Assembly (NCBI GenBank): GCA_021796215.1
Contig: JAJYOK010000009.1
Location: 1 to 64,000, forward strand
Direction of reading: 5' to 3'
Origin: Bacteroidota bacterium
GTDB lineage: Bacteria; Bacteroidota; Ignavibacteria; UBA10030; UBA8401
DNA: 64,000 nucleotides
Part shown: positions 1 to 8,676 of the stretch, in pieces
Numbering within the stretch: the stretch's first letter is position 1
Layout of the letters: the number at the start of each line of letters is the position of its first letter
Translations under genes and position numbers: made by a program
The notes under the pieces: generated by a model
Seen by the model: only the letters and a program-made list of their open reading frames with translations
What the model was told of the DNA's origin: nothing
Database searches by the model: none

Positions 1-1569
1 ACGCTGAAAATGGTTGACGGTGTTCTCTTGCTTGTTGACGCCGCTGAAGGCCCGCTTCCCGGAACAAAATTTGTTTTGAAGAAGTCGCTTGATCTCCATC
101 TTCAACCGATTGTCGTCATCAATAAAATTGACCGCAAGGATGCGCGCGCCCACGAAGTGCTTGATGAAGTATTCGAGCTGTTCCTTTCCCTCGGCGCGAC
201 CAATAAGCAGCTTGATTTCCCAACGTTGTATGCAATCGCGAAACAGGGAATCGCGAAGAAAGAATTGGAAGATACAAGCACAAATCTTGAGCCGTTATTT
301 GAAGCGATCATCAATAAGGTACCGGCGCCGGAAGGAAATCTCGAAGAACCGTTCAAACTTCTTGTGACAACAATTGATTACAACGATTATCTCGGCAGGC
401 TCGGCATCGGAAAAATTTATCACGGCAAAATGGACCGCGGTTCGCAGATGAAAGTTATTCACCGCGACGGTACGGTGGAAGATGCGCGTGTGACAAAAAT
501 TTATACGTTTGAAGGATTGAAGCGCATTGAAACCGATGAAGCGACTGTCGGCGACATCATTGCGCTTGCCGGAATGGAAGACGTTGACATTGGTGAAACG
601 ATTGCCGACGCGCGCGATCCTCAGCCGCTGTTGTTCGTTTCTATTGAAGAACCGACGATCTCGATGAATTTTGTCGTCAACAACTCCCCGTTTGCCGGAC
701 AGGAAGGTAAATATGTCACGACACGGAATCTTGGCGAGCGGCTTACACGCGAACTGCGTTCAAATGTCAGCCTGCGCGTGGAGTTGACCGATTCGCCGGA
801 TATTTTTCGCGTCAGCGGGCGCGGTGAGCTGCATCTTTCGGTGCTGATCGAAAACATGCGCCGCGAAGGATACGAATTGCAGGTTTCCCGCCCAGAAGTC
901 ATCTACAAAAAAATTGACGACGTAATGTGCGAGCCGATTGAGCACGTCATCATTGATGTGCCGGACGAATACACCGGCGTGGTGATTGAAAATCTCGGCA
1001 AGCGCAAAGGCGAAATGAGAAACATGATTTCTTCGAACGGTAACACGCGGCTGGAATTTTATGTCCCGTCGCGCGGGCTGATCGGTTTTCGCGGCGAGTT
1101 CATGACGCAGACAAAGGGAACGGGAATTCTCCATCATAATTTTCACGGCTACGAGCCGTACAAAGGCGACCTGCAGCACCGCACACGCGGTGCGCTGGTG
1201 GCGATGGAAGACGGTGAAGCTGTCGCATACGGTATGTGGAAACTGCAGGAACGTTCGACGTTTTTCATTGAACCGGGCACGCGCGTGTACACCGGCATGG
1301 TAGTCGGCGAAAACTCGCGCGAGCACGATATGACGGTCAATGTCTGCAAATCGAAACAGCTGACGAACATGCGGGCATCAGGCTCCGATGAAGCGGTGCG
1401 CCTTGAACCGCCGCATTTGCTGACGCTTGAACAAGCGATTGAATGGATCGGCGACGATGAGTATGTCGAGGTGACGCCGAAGGCGATTCGGCTCCGGAAA
1501 AAAATTCTCGGAGCGAATGAACGCAATCGCGCCTCGAAGAAAAAAATCGATGCAGGCGAGCAAGGTTGA
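1..1569 (+). CDS. typA: TypA/BipA ribosome-associated GTPase (5' end outside window)
   Basis: Translational GTPase of the TypA/BipA family, which binds the 70S ribosome and helps large-subunit assembly and growth under stress or cold. The reading frame is open from base 1, so the gene starts before the window. The P-loop and switch regions, roughly the first 90 residues of the family, are missing only because of the window edge. Visible are the base-specificity motif NKID (bases about 121-132), a translation-factor beta-barrel (GRLGIGKIYHGKMDRG), the EF-G-like domains (SGRGELHLSVLIENMRREGY) and the TypA-specific C-terminal part (GFRGEFMTQTKGTGILHHNF). It ends with a Lys-rich tail at TGA 1567-1569. 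The next gene on the same strand is 120 bases away, with a repeat between them. Confidence 0.96.
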   Translation, partial: TLKMVDGVLLLVDAAEGPLPGTKFVLKKSLDLHLQPIVVINKIDRKDARAHEVLDEVFELFLSLGATNKQLDFPTLYAIAKQGIAKKELEDTSTNLEPLFEAIINKVPAPEGNLEEPFKLLVTTIDYNDYLGRLGIGKIYHGKMDRGSQMKVIHRDGTVEDARVTKIYTFEGLKRIETDEATVGDIIALAGMEDVDIGETIADARDPQPLLFVSIEEPTISMNFVVNNSPFAGQEGKYVTTRNLGERLTRELRSNVSLRVELTDSPDIFRVSGRGELHLSVLIENMRREGYELQVSRPEVIYKKIDDVMCEPIEHVIIDVPDEYTGVVIENLGKRKGEMRNMISSNGNTRLEFYVPSRGLIGFRGEFMTQTKGTGILHHNFHGYEPYKGDLQHRTRGALVAMEDGEAVAYGMWKLQERSTFFIEPGTRVYTGMVVGENSREHDMTVNVCKSKQLTNMRASGSDEAVRLEPPHLLTLEQAIEWIGDDEYVEVTPKAIRLRKKILGANERNRASKKKIDAGEQG

Positions 1570-1590
1570 ACGACGTAAACTTATAGCTCT

Positions 1591-1653
1591 GGATTGTTGG
1601 ATCGATGAATGAAAGACAAGAAGAGTTTCAGAAATCCAATAATCCATCAATCC
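1591..1653. repeat. TGGATT-type palindromic repeat, copy A
   Basis: Imperfect inverted repeat: GGATTGTTGGAT at 1591-1602 faces AATCCAATAATCCATCAATCC ending at 1653. Read on the minus strand it starts GGATTGATGGATTATTGGAT, nearly the same as the elements at 36263-36330 and 56783-56841. It lies in the spacer between typA and the aldo/keto reductase gene. It could fold as an RNA hairpin and act as a transcript end, but there is no clear U-run. Confidence 0.7.
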
Positions 1654-1688
1654 TAATTTAAAAAGCGGCATGATGTTCTTCTAATACC

Positions 1689-2606
1689 ATGCTTACCATT
1701 CCTCAACGGTTATTCGGTAATACCGGAGTGAAAGTTTCTGCACTCGGGCTAGGCGGAGGGGAAATCGGCGGGAATGATTTGAGCGGCATAGAAGCCGAAA
1801 CGTTTCTCAACACGGCAGTTGACGAAGGAATTACGCTCATTGATACCGCCCGTGCGTACGGTCGTTCTGAAGAACGTATCGGATCCGCCTTCGGCGGACA
1901 CTCGCACCGCAGAAATGAAATTGTTCTTTCCACGAAAGTCGGTTATGGAATTCCCGGACATCGGGATTGGACATCGTCGTGCATCACCGCCGGCGTTGAG
2001 GAAGCGCTGCGTTTGCTTCGCACGGATTATCTTGATATCGTTCATCTTCATTCATGTCCGAAAGAAACATTGCAATCCCAAGGTGGTTTTCAACACGGCG
2101 AAGTTGTCGAAGCGCTTTTGCGATGTGCTGAAGCAGGAAAAATCCGCGTTGCAGCTTATTCTGGTGAGAACGATGCGCTTGATGAAGCCGTTGCGTCGAA
2201 CACCTTTGGAAGCATTCAATGCTCGGTCAATTTTTGCGACCAGCGCGGGCTTGACAGATCGGTGAAGCGTGCACACGAAAAGGGACTCGGTGTGATTGCA
2301 AAACGGCCGGCGGCAAATGCACCGTGGAGATTTTCCGAACAACCGCGAGGGCATTATTGCGAACAGTACTGGCTTCGATGGAAAGCAATGAACATTGACA
2401 CGCCGGGAATTAGCTGGCATGAACTCGCACTTCGCTTTGCAGCGTTTGCTCCGGGCGTTCACTCTGCCATCGTCGGCACGAGAAGCACCGAGCATCTCCG
2501 CCAAAATATTGCGTTGGTCAATAACGGTCCGCTTCCTGACGATCTTGTCGCAAAACTCCGGTCTTCATTCCAACAACATGACGAAGAGTGGGTCGGCTTG
2601 GTGTGA
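1689..2606 (+). CDS. Aldo/keto reductase family oxidoreductase
   Basis: NAD(P)H-dependent aldo/keto reductase of 305 residues with a TIM-barrel fold. The usual catalytic tetrad can be placed at Asp52 and Tyr57 (LIDTARAYGRSEERIG), Lys83 (STKVGYG) and His121 (IVHLHS). The C-terminal cofactor-binding signature is visible as SAIVGTRSTEHLRQNI. The substrate cannot be read from the sequence. The protein is closest in style to the L-galactose-dehydrogenase-like or YdjG-type reductases rather than to the second reductase at 36359. The ATG at 1689 follows a short AT-rich spacer without a strong Shine-Dalgarno site. It appears to be a single-gene unit. Confidence 0.85.
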   Translation: MLTIPQRLFGNTGVKVSALGLGGGEIGGNDLSGIEAETFLNTAVDEGITLIDTARAYGRSEERIGSAFGGHSHRRNEIVLSTKVGYGIPGHRDWTSSCITAGVEEALRLLRTDYLDIVHLHSCPKETLQSQGGFQHGEVVEALLRCAEAGKIRVAAYSGENDALDEAVASNTFGSIQCSVNFCDQRGLDRSVKRAHEKGLGVIAKRPAANAPWRFSEQPRGHYCEQYWLRWKAMNIDTPGISWHELALRFAAFAPGVHSAIVGTRSTEHLRQNIALVNNGPLPDDLVAKLRSSFQQHDEEWVGLV

Positions 2607-2755
2607 AGTTGAAAAACCAAGCCAAAGGCATGGACGATTCAGGTTTCGGAGAGCTTGGAAAAATTCGGCAAACTACAACTCATGCAACGCCGCTAAGCAA
2701 GTTAAAGAGTCATGTTACGCAAAAAGATTGTTTTTGAAAATTAAAACCAGGGTAA

Positions 2756-2809
2756 CGTCATTCCCGCGGAGGCGGGAATCCGGATGGTACGCTAAAGCGT
2801 ACCATGACG
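2756..2809. repeat. GTCATTCCC-type palindromic repeat, copy 1
   Basis: Compact repeat in the 286-base gap between the aldo/keto reductase and the Rho-like gene. It has short terminal inverted repeats CGTCAT (2756-2761) and ATGACG (2804-2809). A first hairpin is ATTCCC-N8-GGGAAT (2760-2779) and a second is a perfect 10-base stem ATGGTACGCT/AGCGTACCAT (2784-2805). The ATTCCC-N8-GGGAAT pattern is the one described for the dRS3 repeats of Neisseria and seen in many genomes. The rest of the gap holds nothing else I can support. Confidence 0.75.
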
Positions 2810-2892
2810 AACTTACCTTTTTAGGCAGATTTTTCTCATGAGTAACTGAATTAAAGAGGATTCTTTGCGTTCTAGCAAGAGATGATTTTACG

Positions 2893-3993
2893 ATGAAAGA
2901 TTTTTCAGGAATACTAGAAATTGATGAACGAAGCCACGCCGGTTTTGTGCGCGATCTTTCGCACGGATTGTTCCGTAAGCCCGGCGATGCGCGCATTGCT
3001 CCGCACATCATAGCGCTGAATAAATTGCGCGACGGCGTTTTCATAGAAGGAACTGCAGTTGAAGGGAAAAACGAAAGCTCCGACGTGAAAATTGTAACTC
3101 ATATCAACGGACTTACGCCTGATGAATGGAAAGCGGTAAAAGATTTTTCCCGACACGCAGTTATCTCTCCCAATGAATGGATCAAACTAGAAAGTCCGCA
3201 GAGCAATCATTCGATGCGCGTCGTTGATCTGTTTTGTCCCGTTGGCAAAGGGCAGCGCGCGCTGATCGTTTCTCCGCCGAAAGCGGGTAAAACGATGTTG
3301 ATGCAGCAGCTTGCACACGCCGTCAGCACGAATCACCCGGAGATTGTTGTGCTGGTGCTGCTGGTGGATGAACGTCCGGAAGAAGTGACGGACATGCGGC
3401 GCTCGATCAACGGAGAAGTTTTTGCAAGCTCGAGCGACAGTGAGCGCGGCAGTCAGGTGCGGCTTGCGCAGCTTGTGCTTGAATATGCAAAGCGGAAAGT
3501 CGAAACGGGAAAGGATGTCGTGCTGCTGCTCGATTCGCTGACGCGGCTCGGACGCGCATTCAACATTCATCAGAAAAGCAGCGGACGCACAATGTCCGGC
3601 GGCGTTGACATCCGCGCGCTCGAAATTCCGAAACGGATTTTCGGCGCGGCGCGGAAATGCGAGCACAGCGGCTCGCTTACCATTATTGCAACGGCATTGA
3701 TCGAAACGAATTCGCGCATGGATGAATTGATCTTTCAGGAATTCAAAGGAACAGGGAATATGGAACTTGTGCTTTCCCGCGACCTTGCCAACGAGCGCAT
3801 TTTTCCCGCCATAGATCTGAATGCATCCGGCACACGGCGCGAAGAATTGCTGTTCGGTTCGATGACGACAGTGTACCAGAATCTGCGGCGCTCGCTGTCA
3901 AGAAAATCTCCCCGCGACGCAATGGTTGCCGCGATGAAGCTGCTGGAACAATATCCGACAAACGAAAAACTGCTGCAAAAATTTTCTACGTGA
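2893..3993 (+). CDS. Short, divergent Rho-type transcription termination ATPase
   Basis: Hexameric RNA-dependent helicase of the Rho family, 366 residues against about 420 or more for standard Rho. The N-terminal Rho_N (SAP-like) domain is absent. The protein starts directly in the cold-shock-like RNA-binding domain (residues 5-75), whose RNP1 motif is degenerate (HAGFVR). The RecA-like motor is well kept: Walker A SPPKAGKT (127-134), catalytic VDERPEEVT (158-166), Walker B VVLLLD (209-214), Q-loop SSGRTMSGGVD (229-239) and arginine finger in ASGTRREELL (Arg315). The usual FDxxxxxHVxVAE stretch is altered to SDSERGSQVRLAQ. It is probably an accessory paralogue, with a standard rho elsewhere in the genome (inference). 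The start ATG at 2893 lacks a strong Shine-Dalgarno site. Confidence 0.87.
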   Translation: MKDFSGILEIDERSHAGFVRDLSHGLFRKPGDARIAPHIIALNKLRDGVFIEGTAVEGKNESSDVKIVTHINGLTPDEWKAVKDFSRHAVISPNEWIKLESPQSNHSMRVVDLFCPVGKGQRALIVSPPKAGKTMLMQQLAHAVSTNHPEIVVLVLLVDERPEEVTDMRRSINGEVFASSSDSERGSQVRLAQLVLEYAKRKVETGKDVVLLLDSLTRLGRAFNIHQKSSGRTMSGGVDIRALEIPKRIFGAARKCEHSGSLTIIATALIETNSRMDELIFQEFKGTGNMELVLSRDLANERIFPAIDLNASGTRREELLFGSMTTVYQNLRRSLSRKSPRDAMVAAMKLLEQYPTNEKLLQKFST

Positions 3994-4057
3994 ATAAGTT
4001 AGCCGCAAAGTTACAGCAACAACGTTCAGCAGAATCTTAATATAACTTGAGTTTCAC

Positions 4058-4612
4058 ATGAACCTCCAAAACGAAATCCTCAAAGAGCATTCAAAGCCGC
4101 ACACATTGAAAATTGCGCGGTGGGTCGGGAGCGATAAAAAACGTTTCGCGCAGTTGATGGAATTATTTCTCCACGGTGAGTACCGCGTTACCCAACGGGC
4201 GGCATGGATTGTCTGCCACTGTGCGGATCTTCACCCCGAACTTATCAAGCCATGGCTTAAACGGATGATTGAGAAAACAAAAGAGCTTGGAGTTCATGAT
4301 GCGGTGCCGAGAAATGTGCTTCGCATTGTTTCGCGCACAGAAATCCCCGCAAAATTATTGGGTACCGTGACAACGCTTTGTTTTGATCTGCTTTCGATTC
4401 CGGCAAGTCCGATTGCCGTGAAAGCATACGCGATGACAATTCTTCAGAAAGTTGTGCGCCGCGAGCCGGATTTGAAAAACGAACTCTATGCCGTGATCGA
4501 ATCCGCCTTTGGCAGACTTCCGCACATGAGGCCTGCGCTGAAAGTGCGAAGCCGTGAGATGATGAAAGAACTGGGGAAAAAACGCGATGAGAAGATGGTC
4601 TCAACCTCTTAA
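4058..4612 (+). CDS. HEAT-like repeat protein of unknown function
   Basis: Basic, all-helical protein of 184 residues. Repeated amphipathic helix pairs resemble HEAT/adaptin-type repeats, for example TQRAAWIVCHCADLHPELIKPWLKRM and the later SPIAVKAYAMTILQKVV segment (the first is about residues 46-71). There is no signal peptide and no catalytic motif. Small proteins of this kind are common as unnamed cytosolic proteins in the Bacteroidota/Ignavibacteria group. It follows the Rho-like gene by 64 bases on the same strand and may be co-transcribed. It ends 16 bases before the convergent DUF1634 gene. Function unknown. Confidence 0.7.
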   Translation: MNLQNEILKEHSKPHTLKIARWVGSDKKRFAQLMELFLHGEYRVTQRAAWIVCHCADLHPELIKPWLKRMIEKTKELGVHDAVPRNVLRIVSRTEIPAKLLGTVTTLCFDLLSIPASPIAVKAYAMTILQKVVRREPDLKNELYAVIESAFGRLPHMRPALKVRSREMMKELGKKRDEKMVSTS

Positions 4613-4628
4613 GCGGAGGCCATCTGGT

Positions 4629-5051
4629 TCACAATTTTCCGCCCGAAAGACTAAAGAGCAAAAACGTCAGCACAATCAAGGTGACAATGACGTAAAGATG
4701 ATCTTTCTCTTCGAGGAATGCGAAGATTGAGAATGCCACGCGGGCGATTGGTGTGAGAATAAGCAGCAGCAATCCAAGCTGAATGATTCCGCTGCTGTGT
4801 AACGAAATCGCCTCCGAAATCACTCCTCCCACGCTTCTCAATGGCGACGGTTCACTGTTGAAGAAATGATAGTTAGGTTTCTCAATGCCGTGGCTGATGA
4901 GAAAAAAGACGCCGCCGAGAAATGCCACCGTAGCGGCAATGATGACACCTATCCTTAGTAAATTACCAATGATGATTTCAACACGCAAATCGGTCCATTT
5001 TGAAGACTCCGGTGAAACCGAAGATTTGTTGCGAAAGTTTTTTTCTTCCAT
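4629..5051 (-). CDS. DUF1634 membrane protein, TauE/SafE partner
   Basis: Membrane protein of 140 residues with about three transmembrane helices: near residues 33-53 (GVIIAATVAFLGGVFFLISHG), 80-102 and 117-134. DUF1634 proteins are typically encoded next to TauE/SafE permeases, and here the start codon lies one base after the TauE/SafE stop, so the two are almost certainly translated from one message. The role is presumed to be as an accessory subunit of the anion transporter, and this is inferred only from gene pairing. The ORF ends convergently with the HEAT-like gene. Confidence 0.8.
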   Translation of the reverse strand: MEEKNFRNKSSVSPESSKWTDLRVEIIIGNLLRIGVIIAATVAFLGGVFFLISHGIEKPNYHFFNSEPSPLRSVGGVISEAISLHSSGIIQLGLLLLILTPIARVAFSIFAFLEEKDHLYVIVTLIVLTFLLFSLSGGKL

Positions 5052-5052
5052 G

Positions 5053-5889
5053 TCAAATTTTTCCGGCTAATCCGTTGTAAATCATTTCAATTCCCATCAC
5101 GAGAATGACAATTCCGAAAACGATGCGCAATGCTTTTACCTGTGCGGCCATCAGCACACGCGCGCCGAAGAGCGAACCGGCAAGAACGCCTAACATCACC
5201 GGCATGGCAAGTCCCGGGTCAATGTAGCCACGGTTGAGATAGACACCGGCGCTTGCCGCCGCCGTAACGCCGATCATAAAATTACTTGTAGTAGTAGAGA
5301 CCTTGAACGGCAAACGCATCGCGTGGTCCATCGCCAATACTTTAACTGCACCGGAACCGATGCCGAGCAAGCCGGAAAGTACACCGGCAAGTCCCATTAA
5401 TCCGAAACCCGTGCCAACGTTGTGCACGGTGTACTGTTTCATTCCCTCCGATGTTGGATACGAGCTGTTCATCCGCAGGCGGACTGCCAGCGGATCGGGT
5501 TGAATATCGTTGGAGTGATCTTCTTTCGGCTTGCTCGAAAGATATGCCGAGTAGATCAGCACGAAGCCGAAAATAACCGCAATGACTTGCGTTGATAGGA
5601 CTCCGGCAAGAAATGCACCGCCAAGAGCGCCGAGCGTCGTGGCGATTTCGAGAAACATTCCAATGCGGATATTCGAGTATCCTTCTTTCACGTACGCAGC
5701 AGCGGCGCCGGACGATGTTGCAATGACGGCAATAAGTGATGCACCGATGGCGTACCGCAGATCAACGCCAAGCGCGAGCGTCAGCAGCGGTACGATGACG
5801 ACACCTCCGCCGAGGCCGGTGAGCGCGCCAAGTAACCCAGCGACAAATGAACCGCCGCCGATTATAAGTGTGAGTTCAAGATAATTCAT
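5053..5889 (-). CDS. TauE/SafE family sulfite/organosulfonate exporter-like permease
   Basis: Inner-membrane permease of 278 residues with about eight predicted helices in two inverted halves. The typical glycine-rich motifs occur at the start of each half: GALTGLGGGVVIVPLL (about residues 21-36) and GVLSGLLGIGSGAVKVLAM (about 170-188). The family moves sulfite, sulfonates or other C1-C2 sulfur compounds across the membrane, but the substrate here is unknown. It is first gene of a two-gene minus-strand unit with DUF1634. Its ATG at 5889 is 125 bases downstream of the end of the deacetylase gene, enough for its own promoter. Confidence 0.88.
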   Translation of the reverse strand: MNYLELTLIIGGGSFVAGLLGALTGLGGGVVIVPLLTLALGVDLRYAIGASLIAVIATSSGAAAAYVKEGYSNIRIGMFLEIATTLGALGGAFLAGVLSTQVIAVIFGFVLIYSAYLSSKPKEDHSNDIQPDPLAVRLRMNSSYPTSEGMKQYTVHNVGTGFGLMGLAGVLSGLLGIGSGAVKVLAMDHAMRLPFKVSTTTSNFMIGVTAAASAGVYLNRGYIDPGLAMPVMLGVLAGSLFGARVLMAAQVKALRIVFGIVILVMGIEMIYNGLAGKI

Positions 5890-6014
5890 ATAGCATAGGT
5901 ATTAAAAAGCTTTTTGTAAAAGATAATACGCACTATAATATGCGGAGAAAAATATTCGTTTGCCAGAAAATTGAAGTAGAAAAAACAGGGCGGTATTTGT
6001 ATCGTGCTTAGTTA

Positions 6015-6998
6015 TTAATGAACAGAGAGCTTCTGTTCGCTGTGAATTAAGTCGCTTACGGTAACAAAAATAAATCCCCGCGCGCGCAAGCGGGCAATGA
6101 TTTCCGGGAGCGCTTCTGCTGTGTGCCATCCCCTGCCGTTGATATGCATGACAATGATTGAGCCGTTGCGTGCCATCTTTGTAACGTAATTGATGAGCAC
6201 GTCTTTTGAAAAATGCGGGTCGGGATCGCCTGAGGCGAGGCTGTATTCCACAGTTGTCAAGCCGAGGCGCGCGGCAATTTTTATGACTCGCTCATTGTAT
6301 TCGCCGTATGGTGGACGATACAGCGTCGGTTGACGACCGATAAGTGTGTACATTGCTTCCTGCGTGCGGCGCAATTCATTCCTGACCTGTTCGTCGGAGA
6401 GCTTTGTGAGATGAGGATGATAGAACGTGTGGTTTTCCAGTTCGATGAACGGAAGCGATGCAAGATATTTTGTTTGTGCCGGTTCGTCTTCCATCCATTT
6501 CCCGCCGAGAAAAATTGTAGCCGGTGTCTGTGTTTCGACAAGTATTTTGGTGATGCGCTCATCGTAATGACTCGGCGCATGTGTCGAGCAGGCATCAAAG
6601 GTTAATGCGATTTTTTTCTCGGAAGGGTTGCCGTGAGAAACGACATGCGGCTGAACTGGAGGGAGCGCAGGCGTTGGGCGAAAGGTGTACTTAGACGGAG
6701 CGGTTGGCGGTACATCCGCCTGCCGAGACGCCGCTTTTTGACGTGCCGGCAGTTTTCTACCCGATAAGAGCGCGTTCTTATCAGAGTTCACCGCGACGGT
6801 AGTTTTTTCGTTGTACCGCCGACCATTCTCCGCTCTCCCGGCTGTAATCAGCAATGGAAGCACAAGCACACCTACGAACATCGCCCGCCTCTTCAACCAC
6901 AGCCTTCTTATGTCCGGTATGTGATGTGCTTCCATTATTGAAAGTCCGCCGTGCTTTTCCTTTTGGCAGAATAGCAATGCTGAACGTACATTATTCAT
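6015..6998 (-). CDS. Membrane-anchored polysaccharide deacetylase (NodB homology)
   Basis: Carbohydrate esterase family 4-type deacetylase, 327 residues from the first ATG. An alternative ATG is at 6935, just before a positively charged stretch and a hydrophobic segment (MFVGVLVLPLLITAG, residues 40-54), which is an export signal or anchor. A Pro/Ala-rich linker leads to the NodB domain. Motifs visible are TFDAC (Asp135; the usual second, metal-binding Asp is Ala136), the metal-binding HTFYHP (His190, His194), RPPYGEYNER (228-237) and the C-terminal VMHINGRGWHT (His285). The TFDAC variant is found in a known subfamily, so it is not evidence of inactivity. The first ATG overlaps the htrA stop by eight bases, implying coupling. 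Substrate probably peptidoglycan or an exopolysaccharide. Confidence 0.86.
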   Translation of the reverse strand: MNNVRSALLFCQKEKHGGLSIMEAHHIPDIRRLWLKRRAMFVGVLVLPLLITAGRAENGRRYNEKTTVAVNSDKNALLSGRKLPARQKAASRQADVPPTAPSKYTFRPTPALPPVQPHVVSHGNPSEKKIALTFDACSTHAPSHYDERITKILVETQTPATIFLGGKWMEDEPAQTKYLASLPFIELENHTFYHPHLTKLSDEQVRNELRRTQEAMYTLIGRQPTLYRPPYGEYNERVIKIAARLGLTTVEYSLASGDPDPHFSKDVLINYVTKMARNGSIIVMHINGRGWHTAEALPEIIARLRARGFIFVTVSDLIHSEQKLSVH

Positions 6999-8475
6999 TC
7001 ATTTGAATTGCAACGTAGAAAGTGTTTTGTCCGCGACGCACAAGAAGTGCGACAACGTCGCCTTTCTTCAAATCTTTGACGATATTTTCAAACTCACCGA
7101 CGTTGTTCACGTCTTTCTGATTAACCTGCTTGATGAGGTCATTCTTATGCAAACCAGCATCTTCTGCCGGGCTGCCGGAAGCGACATCGGTGACGACAAC
7201 GCCGTGATCGTTTTTGTAGCCGAACTGTTGTGCAAGGTCTGGAGTCAGGTTCTCAATTGTCAAGCCGAGATTTTTGCTCGTTGATTGTTCAGAAGAACCG
7301 TTCGCTGCGAGGCTGAGATTTTCCGGACGCTCACCAAGCTTGACAGTGAGATCTTTTTCTTCACCCTTTCGAAGAACAGTAAGCTTGACATCTGTTCCCG
7401 GCTCCGTTTCAGCAACTTGATTGCGAAGCGTCGTGCTGTTGTCCACGGGCGTTCCATTGATTGCTGTGATGATATCGCCGCGCTTGACGCCAGCTTTTTC
7501 CGCCGGAGTTCCCGACTGAACATCAGCAACCAGAGCGCCTTCGGTTGATTTCAATTTCAAAGCTTTGGCAAGGTTGTCGTTAATGTCTTGCAGATAAATG
7601 CCAAGATAACCGCGAGAAACTTTGCCGTTCTTTACCAATTCTTCCATGATTGATTTTGCCATATTGATTGGGATGGCAAATCCGACGCCGGCGTTGCTGC
7701 CGGTGTTGCTCTCAATCGCAGTGTTGATGCCCACAACATTGCCGTCGAGATCGGCAAGTGCGCCGCCGCTGTTTCCCGGATTGATAGATGCATCGGTTTG
7801 AATAAAATCTTCATAATCGGTAATGCCCACCGAAGAACGGCCTTTCGCGCTGATAATTCCCGCGGTGACGGTATGCATCAAACCGAACGGATTTCCGACC
7901 GCGATAACCCACTGGCCGATACGCACACTATCCGAATTTGCCAGTGAAGCGGCAGGCAGGTCATCTGCATCAATTTTGATCACGGCAACATCGCTTTGAG
8001 GATCGGTGCCGATGACTTTCGCAGTATACTTCTTTTTATTTTCTAATGTGACGGTTAATTTATCGGCATGTTCAACGACATGGTTGTTGGTGAGAATGTA
8101 GCCATCCTTGGAAATAATAACGCCTGAACCAAGCGCGTGAACCGTTTGCTTTTGATCACGCGGCATATTGAAAAAATGCTTGAAGAAATTGTCACCGAAC
8201 ATTCCGCCAAACGGATCGTTTCCGGCAAACGGGCTTTCAACTTTTGTGACCTGTGTGCTGAAAATTGCGACGACGGATTTGTTGACCTTTGCCGCCGCTC
8301 CTTCAAACGCTGCGCTGAATTGATCGAGCAGCGCGCGGCTTTGATGTGTTCCCATCGTGACCTGAACGTCACGCCGCGGCGATGATCCTGTCACCGCAAC
8401 AAATGCAATTCCGGCAATAAATCCGATGGTAAGCAAGGCAGCCCGCCATGTCATATTTATGTGGATTTTTTTCAT
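6991..8475 (-). CDS. htrA: HtrA/DegP (Do) periplasmic serine protease-chaperone
   Basis: Trypsin-like envelope quality-control protease of 494 residues. It has an N-terminal membrane/signal segment (residues 10-29), a catalytic domain with the triad His132 (TNNHVVEH), Asp162 (SDVAVIKI) and Ser236 (NPGNSGGAL), and two C-terminal PDZ domains, the first from about residue 290 (GYLGIYLQDIND) and the second from about 400 (LGLTIENLTPDLAQQFGY). Length and order match standard DegP/DegQ. The start has a good Shine-Dalgarno site (AAAGGAG). The deacetylase gene downstream overlaps its end, so the pair probably serves cell-envelope maintenance. About 200 bases upstream carry no gene. Confidence 0.95.
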   Translation of the reverse strand: MKKIHINMTWRAALLTIGFIAGIAFVAVTGSSPRRDVQVTMGTHQSRALLDQFSAAFEGAAAKVNKSVVAIFSTQVTKVESPFAGNDPFGGMFGDNFFKHFFNMPRDQKQTVHALGSGVIISKDGYILTNNHVVEHADKLTVTLENKKKYTAKVIGTDPQSDVAVIKIDADDLPAASLANSDSVRIGQWVIAVGNPFGLMHTVTAGIISAKGRSSVGITDYEDFIQTDASINPGNSGGALADLDGNVVGINTAIESNTGSNAGVGFAIPINMAKSIMEELVKNGKVSRGYLGIYLQDINDNLAKALKLKSTEGALVADVQSGTPAEKAGVKRGDIITAINGTPVDNSTTLRNQVAETEPGTDVKLTVLRKGEEKDLTVKLGERPENLSLAANGSSEQSTSKNLGLTIENLTPDLAQQFGYKNDHGVVVTDVASGSPAEDAGLHKNDLIKQVNQKDVNNVGEFENIVKDLKKGDVVALLVRRGQNTFYVAIQMNE

Positions 8476-8676
8476 AGTGTTACTCCTTTCATCTTACCAT
8501 TAGACGGCATTCGCCTTCTTGAAGTTCCGTCCCGATTGCGCAATCAAGGAGCACCGTACAGGTAGTGAATAGCGATTTCAAAAACAAAGAAAATATAATT
8601 ATGGTTTCCTTCGGCTCAACATCAACAGTTGGGCGACAAAGCGGCGTAGAGAAGGGAAGAAAGCAACAATGCAATG

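Noticed and set aside
1-1569. Truncated typA as a pseudogene
   Set aside because: The frame is open at base 1 and the missing part equals what the window edge would remove.
2395-2841. A 148-codon plus-strand frame overlapping the end of the aldo/keto reductase
   Set aside because: It runs in another frame of a clear gene and through the palindromic repeat at 2756-2809; its product has no recognisable pattern.
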